Shown: piece after piece, positions 34,545 to 43,321 of the stretch
Position numbering within the stretch: the first letter of the stretch is position 1
Layout: every line of letters starts with the position of its first letter
Assembly (NCBI GenBank): GCA_017502125.1
Contig: JAFVVN010000029.1
Location: forward strand, 1-64,000
From: Bacteroidales bacterium
GTDB taxonomy: Bacteria; Bacteroidota; Bacteroidia; Bacteroidales; UBA932
Direction: 5' to 3'
Length of the DNA: 64,000 nt
The notes under the pieces: model-generated
What the model was told of the DNA's origin: nothing
Databases searched by the model: none
Seen by the model: only the letters and a program-made list of their open reading frames with translations
Made by a program: the position numbers and the translations under genes

Positions 34545-37439
34545 ATGAAACGGACCTTATTGTTTGCAACGGCTGCGGTGCTGCTGCTGTCTGCATCCTG
34601 TTCACAGTACAGATACGAAACTGTGCCAGGTGATCCCCTCGAAACAAAGATCTATACCCTTGACAACGGTCTGAAAGTCTATATGACCGTCAACAAGGAG
34701 ACTCCACGCATTCAGGCTGACATAGCCGTAAAGGTGGGAGGAAAGAATGACCCTGCTCAGACAACAGGTCTCGCCCACTACTTCGAGCATCTTATGTTCA
34801 AGGGCACTCCTAACTTCGGAACTGCTGATTATGCTGCCGAAAAGCCGCTCCTTGACGAGATTGAGGCTTTGTTTGAGGTATACCGTAATACTGAAGATGA
34901 GGCTGAAAGGGCAAGAATCTATCACCAGATCGACTCAATCAGCTATCTCGCATCAGACTACTTCATTCCTAACGAATATGACAAGCTGATGTCTCTGATA
35001 GGATCTGACGGCACCAATGCATATACCTCGACCGACATGACCGTGTATGTGGAGGATATTCCGGCAAATCAGATCGAGAACTGGGCACGCATCCAGGCCG
35101 ACAGATTCATGAATCCTGTAATCAGAGGTTTTCACACAGAGCTTGAGACCGTGTATGAGGAAAAGAACATGTCGCTGACACGAGATTTCAGAAAAGCCCT
35201 CGAAGCCATGGACGGAATGCTTTTCCCTGATCATCCATATGGCACTCAGACCGTTCTCGGAACTCAGGAGCACCTGAAAAATCCTTCAATCACCAACATC
35301 AAGGAGTATCACAGGACATACTATGTTCCTAACAATATGGCGATCTGTCTCAGCGGTGACTTTGACCCGGATGAAATGGTAGCTGTCATAGAGGAGTATT
35401 TCGGTCAGATGAAGCCTAACGAGAACCTTCCGGAACTCACGCTCAAGACAGAGAGCACAATCTCATCACCTATCTCGAAGGATGTATATGGTCTGGATGC
35501 AGAGAATGTCATGATCGGATGGAAATATCCGGGAGCCTCAGACCACGATGCCCTTGTGGCCGATGTGGCGGCATATATCCTTTACAACGGTTCGGCAGGA
35601 CTTATTGACCTGAACCTGAATCAGAAACAGGCTGTCCTTGGAGCTGCGGGAATGGCATATACACGTCCTGACGCAGGAGAATTCATCCTGATGGGAAACC
35701 CGAAACAGGGTCAGACTCTTGAGGAGGTTCGCGACCTTCTTCTTGCCGAGATCGCCAAGCTCAGGAACGGAGAGTTCGATGAGGCGCTTATGCAGGGAAC
35801 CATCAACAATCTGAAACTCCAGCAGATGCAGGATCTCGAGAGCAACGGAAGTCGCGCAGACCTGTTCGTCAACTCATTCATCAACGGGACTGAGTGGGCT
35901 GAAGAAGTCGCTGCACTCGAAGACATGAGCAAGGTCACTAAGGAAGATGTGGCAGAATGGGCTCAGAAGTATCTGGGACCTGACAGCTATGCCATCGTTT
36001 ACAAGAGACAGGGTGAGGACAAGACAGTCCAGAAGGTCACTGCCCCGAAGATCACCCCTATCAAATCAAACAGAGATGCTCAGAGCGCATTCCTGACTGA
36101 AATCCAGGCAACTGTGGTGGAGCCTATTGAGCCTGTATTCATAGACTATGACAAGGAACTCTCCAAGTTCAACGAGAACGGTGTGGAAGTGCTCTACGTC
36201 CGCAACAGAATGAACGATATCGCCAATCTGACATATTCGTTCAAGACAGGAACCGAAGCCGATCCGGCTCTTAATCTGGCATTCGACTATCTGTCATACC
36301 TCGGTACTCCTACCAGAAGCGCTGAAGATATAGCTCAGGAGATGTATCAGCTGGCATGTTCATTCCGTCTGAGTGCAGGAAGTTCAAGGACCGAAATATA
36401 TATGAACGGATTGAGCGAGAATATGGGGAAGGCTATGGAGATTGTTGAAGACCTGATTTACAATGCCGTTCCTGATGAAGCGGTGCTCGAGAACCTCAAG
36501 GCTGATATGCTCAAATCACGCGCGGACGCAAAACTCAATCAGAGCAGATGCTTCGGAGCTCTTCAGAAGTATATAATGTACGGACCTGAGTTCATCAGAA
36601 AAACCACTCTCACCGACAAGGCTCTGAAGTCACTCACATCTGAGGAACTCCTGTCCAAAGTACGTGAACTGATGGACTGTAACCACGAAGTGATGTATTA
36701 CGGACCTGAATCTGAGGATGGAGTCAAGAAACTTCTCGGAGAAAACCACAGGACAGGCAGCCTCAAGCCTCTCGACCTGCCGTACGCAAAACGTCAGGAC
36801 ACAGACAGCAACGAGGTATTCCTTGCCCAGTACGATGCAAAGCAGATATACTACCTGCAGTACTCCAACCGTGGTGAAACACTTGACATAGCTTCAGACC
36901 CATATATTGCGGCCTACAATGAATACTTCGGAGGAAGCATGAACGCAATTGTCTTCCAGGAGATGCGCGAGGCACGCGGTCTGGCATATTCGGCCAACGC
37001 AAGACTCTACGAGCCGTCATACAAGGGCGACACCTATATGTACTACGCATTCATAGCCACACAGAACGACAAGATGAAGACAGCCATCGAGGCATTCGAC
37101 GAGATCATCAACGACATGCCGGAATCGGAAGCTGCATTTGCTGTTGCAAAGGAGGCTCTCATTACCCGAATGCGTACGGAGCGCACCACAGGATACGAGA
37201 TTCTGTACAACTATCTGTATGACCGTGACCTTGGAATTACAGAGCCACGTGAGAAGGCAGTCTATGAAGCGCTTCAGGGACTCACTCTCGCCGACGTGAA
37301 GGCAGCACAGGAGAAATGGGTCAAGAACCGTACATACCACTACGGAATCCTCGGCGACATCAAGGATCTCGACACCAAGTTCCTTAGGACCCTTGGTCCT
37401 GTCAAGACACTCAGTCTTGAGGAGATCTTCGGATATTAG
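34545..37439 (+). CDS. M16-family zinc metallopeptidase lipoprotein
   Basis: 964-residue, two-lobed insulinase-type peptidase. A lipoprotein-like signal (MKRTLLFATAAVLLLSASC) ends in a cysteine at residue 19, so the protein is probably anchored in the envelope. The inverted zinc motif HYFEH is at residues 78-82, with the third ligand in the ETVYEEKNM helix. The second half carries the inactive lobe with REARGLAYSANARLY. The ATG at 34545 was chosen because it opens the signal peptide; the frame extends further upstream into the preceding gene and is not used. It ends before three hairpins. Confidence 0.92.
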   Translation: MKRTLLFATAAVLLLSASCSQYRYETVPGDPLETKIYTLDNGLKVYMTVNKETPRIQADIAVKVGGKNDPAQTTGLAHYFEHLMFKGTPNFGTADYAAEKPLLDEIEALFEVYRNTEDEAERARIYHQIDSISYLASDYFIPNEYDKLMSLIGSDGTNAYTSTDMTVYVEDIPANQIENWARIQADRFMNPVIRGFHTELETVYEEKNMSLTRDFRKALEAMDGMLFPDHPYGTQTVLGTQEHLKNPSITNIKEYHRTYYVPNNMAICLSGDFDPDEMVAVIEEYFGQMKPNENLPELTLKTESTISSPISKDVYGLDAENVMIGWKYPGASDHDALVADVAAYILYNGSAGLIDLNLNQKQAVLGAAGMAYTRPDAGEFILMGNPKQGQTLEEVRDLLLAEIAKLRNGEFDEALMQGTINNLKLQQMQDLESNGSRADLFVNSFINGTEWAEEVAALEDMSKVTKEDVAEWAQKYLGPDSYAIVYKRQGEDKTVQKVTAPKITPIKSNRDAQSAFLTEIQATVVEPIEPVFIDYDKELSKFNENGVEVLYVRNRMNDIANLTYSFKTGTEADPALNLAFDYLSYLGTPTRSAEDIAQEMYQLACSFRLSAGSSRTEIYMNGLSENMGKAMEIVEDLIYNAVPDEAVLENLKADMLKSRADAKLNQSRCFGALQKYIMYGPEFIRKTTLTDKALKSLTSEELLSKVRELMDCNHEVMYYGPESEDGVKKLLGENHRTGSLKPLDLPYAKRQDTDSNEVFLAQYDAKQIYYLQYSNRGETLDIASDPYIAAYNEYFGGSMNAIVFQEMREARGLAYSANARLYEPSYKGDTYMYYAFIATQNDKMKTAIEAFDEIINDMPESEAAFAVAKEALITRMRTERTTGYEILYNYLYDRDLGITEPREKAVYEALQGLTLADVKAAQEKWVKNRTYHYGILGDIKDLDTKFLRTLGPVKTLSLEEIFGY

Positions 37440-37453
37440 AAAATCACATACAG

Positions 37454-37483
37454 CCGCATGACTGATATACGACGGTCATGCGG
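37454..37483. other. Stem-loop after the M16 peptidase gene
   Basis: CCGCATGAC (37454-37462) and GTCATGCGG (37475-37483) form a perfect 9-bp stem with a 12-nt loop, 14 bp after the stop codon. No T tract follows, so it is probably an mRNA-stabilising stem rather than the terminator. Confidence 0.5.
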
Positions 37484-37498
37484 GTGAAACACAAGACA

Positions 37499-37550
37499 GC
37501 ACCGTCAGGCAGAGAAATGGTGATTTTCCTGCCTGACGGTGCCGTTTTTA
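37499..37550 (+). terminator. Terminator of the M16 peptidase gene
   Basis: GCACCGTCAGGCAG pairs perfectly over 14 bp with CTGCCTGACGGTGC (37529-37542) and continues into GTTTTTATTG. Its arms contain CAGGC/GCCTG, like the neighbouring interspersed element. Confidence 0.88.
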
Positions 37551-37578
37551 TTGTATTTTGCCCGGTTTTGGGGACCGA

Positions 37579-37611
37579 CAGGCGTTATTTTGAACAAAAC
37601 TCTGCCTGTCG
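37579..37611. repeat. Interspersed 33-bp element, copy C
   Basis: CAGGCG, centre TTATTTTGAA, then CAAAACTCTGCCTGTCG, in the same orientation as copies A and B 7.7 kb away. Here the outer bases extend the palindrome to ACCGACAGGC/GCCTGTCGGT (37574-37583 and 37604-37613). It lies in the 190-bp gap between two convergent genes. Confidence 0.75.
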
Positions 37612-37629
37612 GTATCTATTACGGTGAAT

Positions 37630-39840
37630 TTATATTTCAAATTCCAGAGTACGGAGGCGGGAGGTGTCGGAGGTGCCGCCGTAGTAAAGGGTGTATGTGC
37701 CGGCAGGTGAGTCGAACGTTCCCGTGGCCGGATTGAAGAGGTCTATGTTCTCCGGAGCCATCGGGATGTTGACAACAACGGTCTCGCCGGCCTTGACATG
37801 GACTCTGCGGAAGCCGCGAAGGCTCTTGAGAGGACCGTTCTCGTCATCGTTTCTTCTGAGATAAACCTGAACGACCTCATCGCCGTCCACCTTGCTGACA
37901 TTGGTCACGGGGACAGAGAGCACGCCGTCCGCAAGGACTGCCTCGCCATAAGAGAACTCGCTGTAGCTCAGGCCGTGGCCGAACGGGAAGAGAGGCTTAC
38001 CCTTGAAATAACGGTAAGTGTGTCCTTCCATATCATAGTCTCCGAAATCAGGAAGATCGGAATCCGAGGCATAGAACGTCACCGGGAGTCTTCCGGCCGG
38101 GTTATAGTCTCCGAAGAGGACATCTGCCACAGCCTGGCCTCCCTGCTGGCCGCCATACCATGCCTGGAGAATGGCAGCGCAGTTCTTTGTCTCAGGGACC
38201 ATTGCCACAGCCGAACCTGAGAGATTGACAAAGACAACAGGCTTTCCTGTAGCGGCAAGGGCAGAGATATATTCCCGCTGAGTGGACGGAAGCTCGATGG
38301 AGGTCCTGTCTCCTCCTCTGAATCCCTTGAAATTGACCTGCATCTCCTCACCTTCAAGTTGCGGAGAGAGGCCGCCTACATATATTATGGCATCCACCTC
38401 ATTGAAAACGGACATATCACCGGCGTCAGTTCCACCAGCTGCACTGCGAGCCAGCACCGAAGCATCGTGCTGATTGCCTTCCGTGTCGCTATAGACTCCG
38501 TCATCTTTCATTGATTCAGCGATATCACAGCCCTTTGCATAGATGACATTTTCACTTCCGACTTTAGAGGTGATGCCGTCCAGAACTGTGACTGTCCTGC
38601 GGGGCGTTCCGTTATAGTTGCCCCACATGACAAGAGAGTCAGCTGCATTTGGTCCGACGACAGCATAACGCCCCTGACGTGAAAGCGGAAGTACATTGTC
38701 CCTGTTCTGCAGAAGGGTCATAGTCTCACGGGCCATCTGAAGGGCAAGAGCATCATGCCCGTCGCATGCGAGCAGTTCTTCCGGAATGTCCGCCCATGAA
38801 ACCTTCCTGAGCGGATCCATCTCACCGAGCTCAAAACGTGCCTTCAGCACTCTACGAAGTGCTCTGTCAAGTTCTGCCTCAGGAATCTTGCCCTCCTTCA
38901 CAGCAGCCACAAGCGCCGGGAAGGAACTTCCGCACTCAAGGTCAGCTCCGCTTATGACAGAAAGAGCAGATGCAGAAGCCGGATCGTCAGGGAATATGTT
39001 ATGACAACCCTCTGTGTGAAAGTCACGCACGGCCCAGCAGTCAGTCACAACAAGACCGTCGAAGCCCCACTGATCGCGCAGGATCTTTATCAGCAACTTG
39101 TCGTTTCCACAGCACGGCTTTCCTTCATAGGCGTTATAGGCACACATCACCTCCTTCACATCAGTGGTCTTGACCAGTCTTTCAAATGCATAGAGATATG
39201 TCTCGTTCAAGTCCCTCCAGGAGAGGTCAGTCACATCAAAAATGTGGCGTTCGTATTCTGGTCCGCTATGGACTGCAAAATGCTTCAGGCATGCATGCAG
39301 CTTATCATATCTTTCCGATGTATCACCCTGAAGTCCGTTGACGACTGAACGCCCCATGACCATGGTCAGATATGGGTCTTCGCCATAAGTCTCCTGTCCT
39401 CTGCCCCATCTCGGATCACGGAAAATATTGATATTAGGGGTCCACACGGTAAGACCATGATATCTGTCCACACCGTCTCCTTTTCTTGCTTTGTTGAACT
39501 TGATTCTCTGTTCTGTGGATGCCACATCGAACACATCCAGGAGAAGTTCTTCGTTCCAACTGGCAGCAAGACCTATAGCCTGGGGAAAGACAGTGGCAAG
39601 CCCGTTGCGGGCAGAACCATGAAGTGCTTCATTCCACCAGTTATAACGTTCTATACCCAATTCCGGTATAGCTGGACTCTCATAATTCATCAAGGCTACT
39701 TTCTGTTCGAGGGTGAGGCGTCCAAGCAGGTCCTCAGCCCTCGCTGACGGGTCAAGTGACGTATCCTTATATGGATAATCGACACAAGCCGTCACCGTAG
39801 CGAAGACTACGGTAACGGCCAGGATAAGATTTCTGTTCAT
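37630..39840 (-). CDS. Glycoside hydrolase family 3, beta-xylosidase-like
   Basis: 736-residue lipoprotein-type enzyme: signal MNRNLILAVTVVFATVTAC with cysteine at 19. It has the GH3 TIM barrel with WWNEALHGSARNG (a block typical of xylosidases/arabinosidases), TPNINIFRDPRWGRGQETYGEDPYL, LKHFAVHSGPE, and the nucleophile D267 in GLVVTDCWAV. The (alpha/beta)6 domain follows (SRQGRYAVVGPNAAD), with FVNLSGSAVAM and PFGHGLSYSEFSYG, then a fibronectin-III-like C-terminus. It probably releases xylose from xylo-oligosaccharides in the periplasm. It is 8 bp downstream of the membrane M28 gene, with no SusC/D pair nearby. Confidence 0.92.
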   Translation of the reverse strand: MNRNLILAVTVVFATVTACVDYPYKDTSLDPSARAEDLLGRLTLEQKVALMNYESPAIPELGIERYNWWNEALHGSARNGLATVFPQAIGLAASWNEELLLDVFDVASTEQRIKFNKARKGDGVDRYHGLTVWTPNINIFRDPRWGRGQETYGEDPYLTMVMGRSVVNGLQGDTSERYDKLHACLKHFAVHSGPEYERHIFDVTDLSWRDLNETYLYAFERLVKTTDVKEVMCAYNAYEGKPCCGNDKLLIKILRDQWGFDGLVVTDCWAVRDFHTEGCHNIFPDDPASASALSVISGADLECGSSFPALVAAVKEGKIPEAELDRALRRVLKARFELGEMDPLRKVSWADIPEELLACDGHDALALQMARETMTLLQNRDNVLPLSRQGRYAVVGPNAADSLVMWGNYNGTPRRTVTVLDGITSKVGSENVIYAKGCDIAESMKDDGVYSDTEGNQHDASVLARSAAGGTDAGDMSVFNEVDAIIYVGGLSPQLEGEEMQVNFKGFRGGDRTSIELPSTQREYISALAATGKPVVFVNLSGSAVAMVPETKNCAAILQAWYGGQQGGQAVADVLFGDYNPAGRLPVTFYASDSDLPDFGDYDMEGHTYRYFKGKPLFPFGHGLSYSEFSYGEAVLADGVLSVPVTNVSKVDGDEVVQVYLRRNDDENGPLKSLRGFRRVHVKAGETVVVNIPMAPENIDLFNPATGTFDSPAGTYTLYYGGTSDTSRLRTLEFEI

Positions 39841-39847
39841 AAGGCTG

Positions 39848-41566
39848 CTATTTATTTCTCATCAGGTAGATATCTGCAAGAGGTATAAGAACCATGAAAT
39901 CGAAGAATGCCAGCATGGCTACTGCACCATAGGCTCCGATTGTCAAAGCCATTGCAAGGGCATAAAGGAAAGAGAATGCATGCAGAAGAATCAGGGCAAT
40001 GGCAGCTACCAGCCACACCCTCCATCCGGTAAGTCTCCACAGAATCATACCGCCTGTTGCAAAACACAGTGGCACGAAGAACATGAGATTCTCACCCAGA
40101 ACGCCCACAAGGACTGCACTAAGAAGCATCATAAGAGCCAAAGCACCATACAACACATTGCATGCATACTTGGATGCAGCAGACAGAGCGGCACTTGCAC
40201 GCATCGATCCGGAGACCTTACGGACTTCCTTACCTCTGAGAACGAGATAGCCACATACAGACAAAAGGAAGATGACGACAGTGGAAACTATCATTACCAC
40301 ATTATCGAAACTGATTCCGGCAACTATTCCGAAAGGCTTGAATACGGCACCGACAGACACTGCACTGACATAGGCGACAAGTTCACCGAAGGCAAGAACG
40401 GCCACAGCAAGTCCGAGTACTGATGCCGACACCTTGAAGACTCTGAGAGCCTTCAGCCTTCCCCTTACACCTTCAAGAGCAAAGATAAGAAGGAACAGGA
40501 TGAATACAATGACATTGAATATCAGATAGCCGGTTTTGCTGAAGTTGAACAGTCCGAGCAGAGGAATGGTGAAGTTGGTGGCATCCTTGTCGGCTCTCAT
40601 GGCATCCTTGTCGGAATACTCAGGTGATGTCACATATTTCTTCACGACAGGAAGAATCTGCGCTCCATAATGCTGGATGGACTTCGGACTTACATTGCTG
40701 AAGTTATCCAGGTCAGTATGATAGTGGTTCACATCGGCGATGGTGGAGAAATTCAGTCCTGGAATGCTGTCCTTCACAATGGTGAAGTCTGTGAAGTTAG
40801 GCATGAAATTATAGACCACAGTGGTCAGAGAATATGTATAGGGATACTTGGCGGCATCAGCGTATAATTCCATAACCTTTTCATTTCCAGGGCAGGCCTC
40901 AAAAAGGAGGGCAGGACCCCATGGACCACGGGCTTCGATATTCACCATGAGTCCGACATTATCGAAGACATGACGGTCATTTTCCCATATTGCCGTCATA
41001 CCCATCATGCCGACCTCTTCTGCATCGGTAAAGAGGACTTTGATTCCCTGCTTCCATAACTCACGTATATCCAGCATCTGAGAAAGGGTCTCAAGAGCCA
41101 CACCGACTCCATATCCATCATCTGCAGCTCCATATGACCAGACGGTATCCTTCAGTACAGGCTGGGAATATCTCGAATCATAATGAGCGACGAGCATCAG
41201 ATATGTGGTGTCCGAAGAGGCCTGAAGCGGTGGAAATTCTGCCAGAATATCATGGGCATCGAAGGTGTACACCACATGCTTGTTCTTAGGACCGACAAGA
41301 GAATCATATCTGAATATCTGCACAGAATCAGCTCCAAGCTCCTTCAGACGTCCGACCAGATATTCACGGACCTTGGCCCTTTCCTGAGGATGCGCCACAG
41401 AATGGTGTTCTCTGGATATAACCTCAATATCATTTACTACGCGAGCGGCAGAGAATCCATCGGCATCTGCAGGCTGCGGAGACGGTTGAGTCCACAGTCC
41501 GTATGCAAGAAGTGCAGACAGGACCACGGCAACAACCAGGATTACAGGTCTTGCTTTATTCATCAT
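39848..41566 (-). CDS. M28-family metallopeptidase with C-terminal membrane domain
   Basis: 572 residues. An N-terminal signal-anchor helix (VILVVAVVLSALLAYGLW) is followed by an M28 zinc aminopeptidase domain with an intact site: LVAHYDSRY (His, Asp), SYGAADDGYG (bridging Asp), VLFTDAEEVGMMGM (catalytic and metal Glu), VNIEARG and a C-terminal HYHTDLDN. From about residue 325 a block of roughly eight hydrophobic helices follows (FNVIVFILFLLIFALEG to AMLAFFDFMVLIPLADIYL), resembling the ER-type M28 peptidases. The active domain probably faces the periplasm. It lies between ettA and the GH3 gene on the same strand. It should be contrasted with the degenerate M28 protein at 49228. Confidence 0.87.
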   Translation of the reverse strand: MMNKARPVILVVAVVLSALLAYGLWTQPSPQPADADGFSAARVVNDIEVISREHHSVAHPQERAKVREYLVGRLKELGADSVQIFRYDSLVGPKNKHVVYTFDAHDILAEFPPLQASSDTTYLMLVAHYDSRYSQPVLKDTVWSYGAADDGYGVGVALETLSQMLDIRELWKQGIKVLFTDAEEVGMMGMTAIWENDRHVFDNVGLMVNIEARGPWGPALLFEACPGNEKVMELYADAAKYPYTYSLTTVVYNFMPNFTDFTIVKDSIPGLNFSTIADVNHYHTDLDNFSNVSPKSIQHYGAQILPVVKKYVTSPEYSDKDAMRADKDATNFTIPLLGLFNFSKTGYLIFNVIVFILFLLIFALEGVRGRLKALRVFKVSASVLGLAVAVLAFGELVAYVSAVSVGAVFKPFGIVAGISFDNVVMIVSTVVIFLLSVCGYLVLRGKEVRKVSGSMRASAALSAASKYACNVLYGALALMMLLSAVLVGVLGENLMFFVPLCFATGGMILWRLTGWRVWLVAAIALILLHAFSFLYALAMALTIGAYGAVAMLAFFDFMVLIPLADIYLMRNK

Positions 41567-41597
41567 AATCTTTCAGGGTTTAGGTACACAATCATTA

Positions 41598-43277
41598 CTA
41601 TTCAGCCATCAACTTCTTGTATTTGAAGCGCTTAGGCTCCTCATTACCAAGACGGCGCCTCTTATTTTCCTCATACTCGGTGTATGTTCCTTCAAAGAAG
41701 TAAACCTGGGAATCTCCCTCGAATGCCAGGATATGAGTCGCAATACGGTCGAGGAACCAGCGGTCATGGGAAATTACCACTGCACAACCCGCGAAGTTCT
41801 CAAGACCTTCCTCCAGAGCACGGATTGTGTTCACGTCAACATCATTGGTCGGCTCGTCAAGAAGGAGGACATTACCTTCATCCTTGAGTGTGAGCGCCAG
41901 ATGGAGACGGTTTCTTTCACCACCCGAAAGTATACCGCAGAGCTTTTCCTGATCTGCGCCCGAGAAGTTGAATCTGGATACATAGGCACGGGCATTCACT
42001 TCCCTCTTGCCAAGCTTGACGAACTCCGAGTTTTCTGCAATCGTCTCATATACAGTCTTTTCGGGATCGATGCTTCTGTGCTGCTGGTCGACATATGCAA
42101 GCTTGACGGTCTCTCCTACGGTAATCTCACCTGTATCTGGAGTATCAAGCCCCATTATCAGACGGAAAAGAGTGGTCTTTCCGGCACCGTTTGGACCGAT
42201 CACACCTACGATTCCCGCAGGCGGGAGCACGAAATTAAGATTTTCATAAAGAAGCTTGTCTCCATATCCCTTTGAAACATTCTTAAACTCAATCACCTTG
42301 TTTCCAAGCCTTGGACCATTAGGAATGAAGATCTCAAGCTTTGCCTCCTTCTCCTTACCGTCGTCTGCAGCAAGTTTCTCATATGCACCCAGACGTGCCT
42401 TGGATTTGGCCTGACGAGCCTTAGGAGCCATACGGACCCACTCCAACTCCCTTTCCAGTGCCTTGCGGCGTTTGCTTTCCTGCTTCTCTTCCTGAGCAAG
42501 ACGGGTACTTTTCTGATCAAGCCATGAAGAGTAGTTGCCTTTCCATGGAATACCCTCGCCTCTGTCCAGCTCAAGAATCCAGCCTGCAACATTGTCAAGG
42601 AAGTAACGGTCATGGGTGACGGCAATCACAGTTCCCTTATACTGCTGAAGGTGAGCCTCAAGCCACTGTATACTCTCAGTATCGAGGTGGTTGGTAGGCT
42701 CGTCAAGAAGAAGCACATCAGGCTGACGAAGAAGAAGACGGCATAGAGCCACTCGACGACGCTCACCGCCACTGAGAGTGCTCACCTTCGCATCTGAAGG
42801 AGGACACTGAAGAGCATCCATAGCCCTTTCAAGCTTGGAATCAATCTCCCAGCCTCCGCAGTTCTCGATCTTTTCCGTCAGCTCACCCTGACGTTCTATG
42901 AGTGCTGCCATCTCATCGTCAGACATAGGCTCACAGAACTTCATGTTCACTTCTTCATATTCCTTGAGAATGTCCATCACTTCCTGGACACCTTCCTGAA
43001 CGACCTCTATCACAGTCTTGTCCGGATCCATCTGAGGTTCCTGCTCAAGGTAGCCCACAGAATATCCTGGAGCCCACACGACCTCTCCCTGATATCCCTT
43101 TTCGATACCTGCGATGATCTTCATGAGAGTTGACTTACCGGAACCGTTGAGACCTACGATACCTATCTTAGCTCCATAAAAGAATGAAAGATAGATATCC
43201 TTCAGGATCACTCTGTTGTTATGCGGGAGAATCTTTCCCACTCCATTCATTGAAAAAATTATCTTCTCGTCTGCCAT
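41598..43277 (-). CDS. ettA: Energy-dependent translational throttle protein (ABC-F ATPase)
   Basis: 559-residue soluble protein with two ABC ATPase domains and no membrane segment. NBD1 has Walker A GLNGSGKSTLMKIIAG near residue 40 and LSGGERRRVALCRLLLRQPDVLLLDEPTNHLD. NBD2 has GPNGAGKTTLFRLIMG near 361 and LSGGERNRLHLALTLKDEGNVLLLDEPTNDVD. The inter-domain linker (arm region with QEEKQESKRRKALERELEWVRMAPKARQAKSKARL) matches EttA, as does the overall length (E. coli 555). EttA binds the ribosomal E site and gates early elongation according to ADP/ATP. Upstream is an AraC-type regulator gene; a -7 box lies 36 bp upstream. Confidence 0.94.
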   Translation of the reverse strand: MADEKIIFSMNGVGKILPHNNRVILKDIYLSFFYGAKIGIVGLNGSGKSTLMKIIAGIEKGYQGEVVWAPGYSVGYLEQEPQMDPDKTVIEVVQEGVQEVMDILKEYEEVNMKFCEPMSDDEMAALIERQGELTEKIENCGGWEIDSKLERAMDALQCPPSDAKVSTLSGGERRRVALCRLLLRQPDVLLLDEPTNHLDTESIQWLEAHLQQYKGTVIAVTHDRYFLDNVAGWILELDRGEGIPWKGNYSSWLDQKSTRLAQEEKQESKRRKALERELEWVRMAPKARQAKSKARLGAYEKLAADDGKEKEAKLEIFIPNGPRLGNKVIEFKNVSKGYGDKLLYENLNFVLPPAGIVGVIGPNGAGKTTLFRLIMGLDTPDTGEITVGETVKLAYVDQQHRSIDPEKTVYETIAENSEFVKLGKREVNARAYVSRFNFSGADQEKLCGILSGGERNRLHLALTLKDEGNVLLLDEPTNDVDVNTIRALEEGLENFAGCAVVISHDRWFLDRIATHILAFEGDSQVYFFEGTYTEYEENKRRRLGNEEPKRFKYKKLMAE

Positions 43278-43312
43278 ATGTTCAAATATTTATAATTCAA
43301 AGTACAAACATA

Positions 43313-43320
43313 CAAAGATA
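43313..43320 (-). promoter_or_regulatory. ettA promoter, -7 box
   Basis: On the minus strand TATCTTTG, matching TAnnTTTG, 35 bp upstream of the ettA start, overlapping the stop region of the AraC-type gene. Confidence 0.5.
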
Positions 43321-43321
43321 A

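Noticed and set aside
29799-37611. CRISPR array
   Set aside because: Only three repeats, two 73 bp apart and one 7.7 kb away; there are no spacers of constant length and no cas genes.
39848-41566. Second pseudopeptidase
   Set aside because: Unlike the protein at 49228 this M28 domain keeps its His, both Asp and both Glu residues, so it should be active.
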